Shown: positions 16,450-23,761 of the stretch, piece by piece
Numbering within the stretch: position 1 is the stretch's first letter
Layout of the letters: every line of letters starts with the position of its first letter
Source of the DNA: a bacterium
GTDB lineage: Bacteria > Bdellovibrionota_C > UBA2361 > RFPC01
Assembly (NCBI GenBank): GCA_022763385.1
Contig: JALEGQ010000117.1
Location: 1-32,549 of the forward strand
DNA: 32,549 nt
Direction of reading: 5' to 3'
The notes under the pieces: model-generated
The model's database searches: none
What the model saw: the letters and a program-made list of their open reading frames with translations, nothing else
What the model was told of the DNA's origin: nothing
Position numbers and translations under genes: made by a program

Positions 16450-17430
16450 ATGGATCTGAGCGTTCTCATAATCTTGCTGATCGGACTTATCGGTGCCGGT
16501 CTCGGTATGTTCTTCCTCTTCCAATTTAGTGGGAGCGGGGAAGGCGATCTCCAATCACAGATGCGGAATATGTCGAGCTCACAGGGAGTAAAACGTCCGC
16601 TTTCCTCTGGTGGAGATGGTGGCCGATCTTTCTTTCAATCAGCCGTAAAGTCGAAGAGCGGTCGGAAGAAGCAGATGTCATCTTCTGCCCTGACCCTCGA
16701 AAAGCGGCTCAAGTATGCCCAGTGGAAGATGCCGCCTATCGTGTTTCGTATTCTTGAAGTGAGTATTAGCCTGATCGCTTTTGGAATTACCAACCGGTAC
16801 TTCAATATCGGCATTCAGGTGATTTCGCTCGTGACTGGGCCACTCATCATGCGATGGATTCTCGGTTCGCAGATGGCGAAACGCTTTAAGGCCTTTGATG
16901 CCGACTACCCGCAGATGCTTCTCTCGCTCGTGGGTCTTCTCAAGACGGGGATGAACCCGATGCAGGCCCTGGAGACCGCTTCTAAAGGACTTGACGAGGG
17001 CTCTCTCGTTCGGGAAGAGATCGAGATGATGGTTACTCGCTTACGCTATGGGGTGCCGGAAGATAAGTCTATCGGGGCCTTTGGAGAAGATATCTACCAC
17101 CCTGAGATCGAGCTCTTTGTTCAAGCTCTTCTTCTCTCCCGACGGGTCGGGGGGACTCTTTCGGATACCCTTGATCGATTGGCGAAGCAGGTTCGGAAAC
17201 GGCAGTACTTTCGGATGTCGGCCCAGGCGGCTGTTGGGATGCAGCGAGGGTCGATCTGGTTCATTATGGCTATTCTTGCTTTCCTCGAGGTGTATCTCTA
17301 CTTCGTTTATCCGCAGGCCGTAGTTGGAGCGATTAACGATCCGGTTGGATGGCAAGTGTGGCAGTTCGCGTTGATAGTAGTAGGCCTCGGAATTTTTTGG
17401 ATCCAACAGGTAACGAAAATTCGTGTGTAA
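16450..17430 (+). CDS. tadB: Tad inner membrane platform protein TadB
   Basis: This 326-residue protein has an N-terminal membrane helix (about 4-27), a charged Ser/Lys-rich stretch, two more hydrophobic segments near 97-137, a type II secretion F domain with LLSLVGLLKTGMNPMQALE, and two C-terminal membrane helices. With TadC it forms the platform that CpaF drives to polymerise the pilin. The start has AGAGAGGGAAG just before ATG. It is followed by a tiny ORF (17444-17524) coupled to tadC. Confidence 0.93.
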   Translation: MDLSVLIILLIGLIGAGLGMFFLFQFSGSGEGDLQSQMRNMSSSQGVKRPLSSGGDGGRSFFQSAVKSKSGRKKQMSSSALTLEKRLKYAQWKMPPIVFRILEVSISLIAFGITNRYFNIGIQVISLVTGPLIMRWILGSQMAKRFKAFDADYPQMLLSLVGLLKTGMNPMQALETASKGLDEGSLVREEIEMMVTRLRYGVPEDKSIGAFGEDIYHPEIELFVQALLLSRRVGGTLSDTLDRLAKQVRKRQYFRMSAQAAVGMQRGSIWFIMAILAFLEVYLYFVYPQAVVGAINDPVGWQVWQFALIVVGLGIFWIQQVTKIRV

Positions 17431-17443
17431 GGGGAGAAAGGAA

Positions 17444-17524
17444 ATGAAAACGGAATCCCACCACACTCGTGTCTCGTCAGAAAAGTTTTTTCACCTGCGC
17501 AGCACTAGCGGGGAGAGCGTATGA
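17444..17524 (+). CDS. 26-codon ORF coupled to tadC
   Basis: Between tadB and tadC, an ATG at 17444 with a near-ideal ribosome site (GGGGAGAAAGGA) opens a 26-codon frame, whose TGA overlaps the ATG of tadC as ATGA (17521-17524). The peptide is polar and basic, with no motif. The arrangement suggests a translated leader that couples tadC translation, rather than a functional protein. It is too short to judge by composition. Confidence 0.4.
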   Translation: MKTESHHTRVSSEKFFHLRSTSGESV

Positions 17525-18453
17525 GTCCTCAGTTTATCGTTGGAATTCTTGCGGGCGTGCTCGCTCTTGGATCACTCGGTGTGGTCGCCTATCTCTTTCT
17601 CGTGCCGAGAGAGAATGAAGCTGTCCGGAACCTCATGAAGCAGGGGGATGATGACTCAGGCATGAATCGGCGGACCGGATCGCGAAGAGCTGGCGCGGGG
17701 CCGATGAGTGATGAAGAATTTAAGAACATCAAGCAACAGACCAAGAAGAATGCTGGGAAGAAGAAGCCTCTTACTTTGGAAGAGAAGCTCTTCCAGGCGG
17801 GTATTATGGATGAAGATGATCGGGTAGATTTTGATCGTCTTCGCTTGTTCGCTCCGATGGTGGCCCTCCCGATAGGAGCGATCCTCGGTTCCTATGGGGG
17901 AGCGAGCTTTATTCTTATCGGTGCGATCCTCGGTTTCCTCATTGGATTTCAGGTGCCGTTTAGTGTCCTCGATCGGAAGATCAAGGCACGCCACGAGGAG
18001 ATACTCTACTACCTGCCGCTGGTTATTGAGCAGATCGCTATCGGAGTGAGTAGCTCCCTTGATATCGGTCCGTGTATCTCGCGTGTTGTTCAGATGGCGG
18101 ATGAGCGCGACAGCCACAATGTCGTTACTGAGATGCTTCGGTTTGCGCAGTATCACGTGAAGTCAGGAGTGTCGCTTGATGATGCCCTGACAGAGATCGG
18201 TGTGCGTTCCGGACACACCGAGTTAAAGCATTCCTTTATGTCCCTCGCGCAGGTCGCTCGCCACGGGGGAGAGATCACCCGCCAGCTCCAAGAGCTTGCT
18301 GATGCTGTTTCAAACCAACGAGAGACGAAGATCGAAGCGAAGATTAAGAAGCTGGAGCTTGAAGCTACGGGGCCAGTTGCTCTGGTGTTTCTCGGTTTTC
18401 TTGTCATCCTTCTGATCGGATTCGGAGTGCAGATTCGAGCGGCATTTGAGTAA
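17521..18453 (+). CDS. tadC: Tad inner membrane platform protein TadC
   Basis: This 310-residue protein has an N-terminal membrane helix, a Lys-rich cytoplasmic stretch, two central hydrophobic segments (about 110-150), the type II secretion F domain with LPLVIEQIAIGVSSSLDIGP, and a C-terminal membrane helix. It pairs with TadB. Its ATG overlaps the stop of the 26-codon ORF upstream, so translation may be coupled; GGGGAGAG lies just before the start. The next gene, SctV-like, begins 41 bases later in the same direction. Confidence 0.92.
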   Translation: MSPQFIVGILAGVLALGSLGVVAYLFLVPRENEAVRNLMKQGDDDSGMNRRTGSRRAGAGPMSDEEFKNIKQQTKKNAGKKKPLTLEEKLFQAGIMDEDDRVDFDRLRLFAPMVALPIGAILGSYGGASFILIGAILGFLIGFQVPFSVLDRKIKARHEEILYYLPLVIEQIAIGVSSSLDIGPCISRVVQMADERDSHNVVTEMLRFAQYHVKSGVSLDDALTEIGVRSGHTELKHSFMSLAQVARHGGEITRQLQELADAVSNQRETKIEAKIKKLELEATGPVALVFLGFLVILLIGFGVQIRAAFE

Positions 18454-18494
18454 GTGAGGGATAAGAGCGACAAGGAGATGAGGGGAAAGGTGTT

Positions 18495-20618
18495 GTGGTG
18501 AATAGAACGCTGCCGCGAAACAGTGAGATCTTTGTTTCCTGTTTTGTCCTCGCCATTGCGTTACTCCTGCTCGTTCCCCTGCCGACGTTTATCCTTGATC
18601 TGCTGCTCGTCATTAACCTCGCCGTTGCCTTCTTTCTCCTTCTGGTTGTGCTCTACATGCCGAATGCGGTTCAGTTGCTCGCCTTCCCAACCCTTTTGCT
18701 GCTCACGACACTCTTTCGGCTCGGTCTGAATGTCGCATCGACTCGACTTATTTTAAGTGATGGAGATGCTGGCGAGGTGATTGAGGCCTTTGGAACCTTT
18801 CTTGTCGGGGGCAAACTCCTGGTTGGGATTGTCGTCTTCGGGATCATCACCGTTATCAACCTGATCGTCATTGCGAGAGGGTCGAGTCGGATCTCTGAAG
18901 TGGCTGCTCGATTTGCTCTTGATTCTCTTCCCGGGAAGCAGATGTCTATCGATGCTGACCTTCGTGCAGGTCTCATCTCTCCGCAGGATGCGGAGCGGAA
19001 GCGAGAGCAGTTGCGGAAGGAATCTCAGCTCTATGGAGCGATGGACGGGGCGATGAAGTTTGTCCAGGGAGATGCTCTTGCCGGAGTAGTGATCATTTTT
19101 ACCAACGTAATCGGTGGTCTGTCCCTTGGTGTTTATCACGGTATGCCGCTTTCGGAGGCAGCGGAGTTTTATACGACCTTGACCGTAGGCGATGGATTGG
19201 TGAGTCAGATCCCTGCCTTTCTGATCGCGGTGTGTGCTGGGCTTGTGGTAACGCGTATTGGTTCTTCTTCAGAGACGACACTCGGTGGAGAGCTCCGGGA
19301 TCAGCTTTTTGATAAACCAGCAGCACTACTGGTGGTTGGTGGCTTCCTCTTCTTACTCTCATTTCTAGAGGGAATGCCTCAGGTGCCGTTCCTTATCATT
19401 AGTGGTGGGTGTGTGGTCTTTTGGTATGCTCTTCGGAGGCGAGGAGCTCCCCTTCTCTGGCAGGGAGAGAGACGAGATGGAGATCTTCAGCTCATTTCAG
19501 AACACGAAGCACCTCAGATGCTTTTCGCTTCTGAACTGAACTTTACCATTGCGCTGGGAAGAGAGCGGCTCGGTGAGGAGTTTCGTCGAAAGGAAGAGGC
19601 GATTCGAAATTTTTGCCGGACCCTCTCCGGAGAGGCCCAGAGCTACTTTGGCGTCGTACTCCCAACCCTCCGTTTTGAGATCGACCACTCTCTTGGTGCA
19701 CGTGAATATGAGATTCGACGTGGCCCACAAACCCTCATTCGATATGAGGTTCCGGATGGAGGGTACTTTGCTCCAGTACACCCGACGCAGGCTCGGGTGC
19801 TTGGACTTGCGGTCCTCTCTGAAGAGGCCACACCCATTTTTGGAGGATTGGGGGTGTGGTTGCATGATGAAGGTCGGGAGCAACACTTTTATACGAGGCA
19901 GATGCTCTCGTGTTTTAACGTCACGGCGTACCATTGGAGTGAGTTCGCCACCCTTCAACTCTTTGAATATTGCCGCAGAAACCCTGAGGAAGTCCTCACG
20001 ATGAGTTGGTTGCATGCGCAATTGAAGGATCTCGAGAACATCCAGCCTGGACTCATCTCCGACTCATTTGAGCAAGCTCGAATGACGGTCTCTCGTCTTT
20101 TGAATATTCTTCACCAACTCTTGAAGGAGGGGCTGCCGTTTCCCGGTCTTCCTCGGTTAATTGAAGATGTCTCTACCTACTACTCTTCGGCAGGGGGAGG
20201 ATTCGATGATGATGGAGATGATTTCGACATGTCAGATCTGATCAACTTTCTCCGTCAACGAAACAGAGAGCTACTCCTTGGAGGTCGAAGGTCGGGGAGT
20301 GAAGGGATCCGGGTGGTTAAGATGTCGCCTTCCGTTGAAGCGATGATGATGCGAGCCGGTGGAAGATTGATGGAGACCAACATGAAGTTGAGTCGACCGG
20401 ACTATCAGGCGTTGCGCGATTCCCTTGAACAGGTTCTCTCCTCGGCCCGTCAACGAGGGATATTACCGATCTCTCTTCAGTGCCCAGAGGTGCTTCGCGT
20501 GCCGCTCTTTCACTTCTTGCACTCCCTGACGTTTACTGTTCCGATGGTATGTGAAGAGGAGATTGATCTGAAAACCCCAAAGGCCGTTTTATCTGAGTGG
20601 AGTGTCGCGAGTGAGTGA
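18495..20618 (+). CDS. sctV: Type III secretion export gate protein, SctV/FlhA family
   Basis: This 707-residue protein has the full family layout. Residues 12-330 hold about seven or eight membrane helices, with LLLVINLAVAFFLLL, FPTLLLLTTLFRLGLNVAST, then the conserved cytoplasmic loop SRISEVAARFALDSLPGKQM (131-150) and ESQLYGAMDGAMKF (176-189). ESQLYG is closer to injectisome SctV than to flagellar FlhA. Residues 340-707 form the cytoplasmic ring domain, with an acidic Gly/Asp-rich insert near 565-580. The start is GTG at 18495 or 18498 after GGGGAAAGG. No other type III component is in the window. It lies 41 bases after tadC and overlaps the pseudokinase gene by 17 bases, so it is encoded as part of the Tad unit. 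Confidence 0.95.
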   Translation: MVNRTLPRNSEIFVSCFVLAIALLLLVPLPTFILDLLLVINLAVAFFLLLVVLYMPNAVQLLAFPTLLLLTTLFRLGLNVASTRLILSDGDAGEVIEAFGTFLVGGKLLVGIVVFGIITVINLIVIARGSSRISEVAARFALDSLPGKQMSIDADLRAGLISPQDAERKREQLRKESQLYGAMDGAMKFVQGDALAGVVIIFTNVIGGLSLGVYHGMPLSEAAEFYTTLTVGDGLVSQIPAFLIAVCAGLVVTRIGSSSETTLGGELRDQLFDKPAALLVVGGFLFLLSFLEGMPQVPFLIISGGCVVFWYALRRRGAPLLWQGERRDGDLQLISEHEAPQMLFASELNFTIALGRERLGEEFRRKEEAIRNFCRTLSGEAQSYFGVVLPTLRFEIDHSLGAREYEIRRGPQTLIRYEVPDGGYFAPVHPTQARVLGLAVLSEEATPIFGGLGVWLHDEGREQHFYTRQMLSCFNVTAYHWSEFATLQLFEYCRRNPEEVLTMSWLHAQLKDLENIQPGLISDSFEQARMTVSRLLNILHQLLKEGLPFPGLPRLIEDVSTYYSSAGGGFDDDGDDFDMSDLINFLRQRNRELLLGGRRSGSEGIRVVKMSPSVEAMMMRAGGRLMETNMKLSRPDYQALRDSLEQVLSSARQRGILPISLQCPEVLRVPLFHFLHSLTFTVPMVCEEEIDLKTPKAVLSEWSVASE

Positions 20619-23181
20619 AACGGAAGATTTTAAGGCTGAAGAATCAGGAGATGAGACTCCGAGGGAAGGAGTCGACTCGCCGACGAATCCTGATCAGGTG
20701 GCAGATCCCCTCAGCTCACCAGAGATGGTGGAGTCCAACCATCACGAGCCCATTCAAACCGAGCGGCCCGTCTCGCAGTATGTTCGGATAGAGTCTCTCA
20801 TCCTCTCCACTCCATCCGCGGATGCCTATCGAGCTTTTGATAGTAATGAGAAGCAGAGCTGTAGCCTCTGGCTTTCTCGTGCCCAACTTGCATCGGGTTC
20901 GGATGAGATCTTAACTTTTCTGCGAAAGCTTGAGGCCATCGATCGGATAGAGCCACCGATCTGTTCTCTTTCGGGGTACGGAGTAGATGCAGAGGGAACC
21001 GCCTTTGCGCTCTTTCCCGCGCTGGATGGATATCCCGTAGCTGCGGGAAATCTTGAAGGAGCAGAAGCAGAGCGTCGCTTTTCGAACTGTTTGCGGCTGG
21101 TCAGTCTGTTGCATGAACGGGGGGTTGCTCTTGGTGATATCAGTTCTGACTCTTTCTGGCTTACACGGGATGGAGAGCTCCTCGTTGTTGGATTGATCGG
21201 AATCCTCACCCGCGATCCTCGTGACGCAGTATCTCACTGTCCAGCATCGAGTCTCCCGTTTTTGGCGCCAGAGATTCGCAGAGATGCGATCTTTGACCGA
21301 CGGTCGGATGTCTATTCTCTCGGGGTCCTCGGGTATTTTCTCTTTACGCGAACCTACCCATACGGTGCCGGTGAGAGTGGAGTCCATGATGCCCCTCTTC
21401 AGCCGATCGGAGAGCTTCTCCCAAACCCACCGGTATGGGCAGATGAGATTCTCTCCCGAGCGCTCGATCGAGATCCCGCTGCTCGGTTCGAGAGTGCCAC
21501 CGAGATGTTGGCTGAGCTCAAGAAGGTGCGCGCGCGGGTATCAGAAGATGATGCGATGCCGATTATTCGGCGACGGAGCAGTCACGCGGTCCAGCCAACA
21601 CGACACGCTGTTCCTCAGCCTCGTGATGAGGGCGACCGTTCTCCCACGTCTCGGCAGAGCAGAGCGATCGGAGTTCCAACATCGCAGGTTATTCTCCTTT
21701 TGCTGCTCTTTGTTATTCTCATCGCCTCGCTACTTTTTCTCTTTCCGTCCGTGAGTCCCGAGGCACCTGCTGAGAACGCGACGCGGCTTGAGGATCGCCT
21801 TCGGCCGGTGCTTGAAGCGGTGAAAGATGAGCCGATTGCTCAAGAACTGGAAGGGTTGGCAGACTCTCGCCTCCCTCTCTCCGAGCGAAAGAAATTTCTC
21901 AGGAAGCTCGTCCTTTCTGATGACCCATTCGCGCACGATGCACTGCTCAAGAGTGCTCAGGAGGCGCCAAACGGAGATTTTCGGCAGGCGAGCGAGAAAG
22001 CCCTTCTCGATAGGGCTCGTCGACAGGGACTTTCGCGAGCCGCTGAACAAGCGCGGCTTTGGCTGCGAACGCTCCGAAGTAATGAGTATCCAGTTGGCTA
22101 CGAACCCCTACTGCAGGTGTTAGATCGCTCACTTCCCTTGGATGCTCGCTTTTCGGCCCTGCGGAAGGCCTATTCCTCGCAGCCGACGGTTGCTCTTCGC
22201 CTTGGAGCTGCCCTGACCTTTGATCTCGAGCAGCTGGAGGAGTTTCGACCAGTGCTTTCTCAGATGGTCGGCGATTCTCTTCGGCTGGAGGACGCTGCGG
22301 CTCGTTCTGCCATCGCTCTTATCATGGTGCATCCGGATCTCTCCGTTGTCTTTGCTGAGGATGTCCTTCAGTTTCGGGAGCAGGTACCAAACGGAGACAT
22401 CACCTGGTTGATGAAGCGGCTTGCGGTTCGAAGAGACGTACATGTCCGCGCTATCGCAAACCTTGCGCTTGAGCGAGAGCTCGTTTCTCCTATCCGGAGT
22501 GTTTTTCTTGAGACGATTCGAGATCGAGCTGACCTCCCTGCCCATATCGTGACCGCTCTGGTGCGGGGAGCTTCCGGTGCATTAGAGCCGGAGGATCTCG
22601 CGGCGTTCGGTCGGTGGTATGACTTTCGCTCTGAGAAAGTTCTTTTGGCAGCCCTCGCCGACGTTCGTGATGTCGAGCTCTCTCGTCGTGGAATAGAGAC
22701 CTTGGCGGGAAAAAGTCTGGTGCAGGAGCCCTCTGCCTCGGTGATGGAGTGGATTCGGGAGAGTGAGTGGGAGCAACGGGAAAAATTCAGTCAGCTCGTG
22801 GGAATGCTTGGGCACCTCGACCGGGTCACCCCTGAAGCTCTTGCTGAAGAGCTCAAACTTTTGGACTCTCTGGTGCGGGATTCAGAGCTGCTCAATATCC
22901 TGCTCGACACCGACAACGGTGTAATCGTGAGCACGGTGGTCACAAAATACGGTGACGTTCTTGGGTTGGGGACTCTGCTCACCCTTTTGGATAGTCGCGA
23001 TCCCACGATACGCATCGAGGCCATCCGTGCTCTTAAAGGATTTAACGACCTCGGAGCGCTCAAGATCATTATTGATCACTATGAGCGGGAGAAAGACGCG
23101 CGAGTGAAAGAAGTATACCGGGAAACATTTTGGGTTATAAAAAAGAGAGAGAGTGAAGGAGAGCCCCTTGGCGGATTATAG
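20602..23181 (+). CDS. Membrane pseudokinase with C-terminal HEAT-like repeats
   Basis: The start is GTG at 20602 (or 20611), inside the last codons of the SctV gene. The 859-residue product has an acidic N-terminus (1-55), a protein-kinase-like domain (60-310), a membrane helix (363-385) and a helical C-terminal half. The kinase fold keeps LAPEI (221-225) and RRSDVYSLGVLGYFLF, but the ATP Lys is lost, the HRDLKPEN loop reads LGDISSDS (178-185) and DFG reads VGL. It should therefore be inactive and serve as a scaffold. The C-terminal half has helical pairs; the last (about 790-850, with DPTIRIEAIRALK) is clearly HEAT-like. The helix after the kinase region would place the HEAT part across the membrane. 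Coupling to SctV suggests a direct partner. Confidence 0.88.
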   Translation: MSRVSETEDFKAEESGDETPREGVDSPTNPDQVADPLSSPEMVESNHHEPIQTERPVSQYVRIESLILSTPSADAYRAFDSNEKQSCSLWLSRAQLASGSDEILTFLRKLEAIDRIEPPICSLSGYGVDAEGTAFALFPALDGYPVAAGNLEGAEAERRFSNCLRLVSLLHERGVALGDISSDSFWLTRDGELLVVGLIGILTRDPRDAVSHCPASSLPFLAPEIRRDAIFDRRSDVYSLGVLGYFLFTRTYPYGAGESGVHDAPLQPIGELLPNPPVWADEILSRALDRDPAARFESATEMLAELKKVRARVSEDDAMPIIRRRSSHAVQPTRHAVPQPRDEGDRSPTSRQSRAIGVPTSQVILLLLLFVILIASLLFLFPSVSPEAPAENATRLEDRLRPVLEAVKDEPIAQELEGLADSRLPLSERKKFLRKLVLSDDPFAHDALLKSAQEAPNGDFRQASEKALLDRARRQGLSRAAEQARLWLRTLRSNEYPVGYEPLLQVLDRSLPLDARFSALRKAYSSQPTVALRLGAALTFDLEQLEEFRPVLSQMVGDSLRLEDAAARSAIALIMVHPDLSVVFAEDVLQFREQVPNGDITWLMKRLAVRRDVHVRAIANLALERELVSPIRSVFLETIRDRADLPAHIVTALVRGASGALEPEDLAAFGRWYDFRSEKVLLAALADVRDVELSRRGIETLAGKSLVQEPSASVMEWIRESEWEQREKFSQLVGMLGHLDRVTPEALAEELKLLDSLVRDSELLNILLDTDNGVIVSTVVTKYGDVLGLGTLLTLLDSRDPTIRIEAIRALKGFNDLGALKIIIDHYEREKDARVKEVYRETFWVIKKRESEGEPLGGL

Positions 23182-23227
23182 TAGCGCGTTGGATGATCAA
23201 TCTCGAGTGAGTGAAAGAGGAGAAACC

Positions 23228-23761
23228 ATGGCCCTTCAGCGGTTCTTGTCGTTCTCTCGTGTGGGAGCGGCCGTCCTCCTTATCGTCTTTTTTGGAGTAG
23301 GGTGTAGCTCTCGACTCCCAGAGGCGCTTGCTCCAGGACAACAAGTTCCGTTGACCCGGATAACTTCTCTCGATGGAAGCTATCAGACCCTGCAACAATT
23401 TCGAGGGCGTGATGTCGCCGTATTCTTTTGGGCAAAGTGGTGTAGTAAGTCGAGAAGAGCGTTGGCTCGATTCGAAGAGCTCGCTCGTTCATATCAGTTG
23501 CAGGGAAGGGGAACAGATATTCAATTTATCGCCATAAATCTCGATAAGTATCAGGAAGAGATAGCGGTAAGGCGGTTTGTTGAGGCAGAAGATATCCGTT
23601 CAGTGCAGGTCGCTTTCTCCGGAAACGGAGCGGATGACGAGGCAGCCCTTGCGTTTCGAGCTTTTGAGATCCCCATTGCATTTCATGTGAACCGGCAAGG
23701 CATCGTTCAGCTTGCCTCGCACGATGTGGATGATCTCCGAAAATCTCTGCCTGCCTCATAG
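23228..23761 (+). CDS. Thioredoxin-fold lipoprotein with a single active-site Cys
   Basis: The ATG at 23228 has AGAGGAG (23216-23222) 5 bases before it; the open frame continues back to 23153 but without a comparable site. The 177-residue product has a signal peptide ending FFGVGC, a plausible lipobox, then a TlpA/peroxiredoxin-like fold: FRGRDVAVFFWAKWCSKSRR, where the usual CxxC reads CSKS, and a cis-Pro region FEIPIAFHV. With only one Cys it is unlikely to be a normal disulfide oxidoreductase; it may be a monothiol or structural protein. It follows the pseudokinase by 46 bases. Its last 55 bases overlap the end of the convergent S9 gene. Confidence 0.82.
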   Translation: MALQRFLSFSRVGAAVLLIVFFGVGCSSRLPEALAPGQQVPLTRITSLDGSYQTLQQFRGRDVAVFFWAKWCSKSRRALARFEELARSYQLQGRGTDIQFIAINLDKYQEEIAVRRFVEAEDIRSVQVAFSGNGADDEAALAFRAFEIPIAFHVNRQGIVQLASHDVDDLRKSLPAS

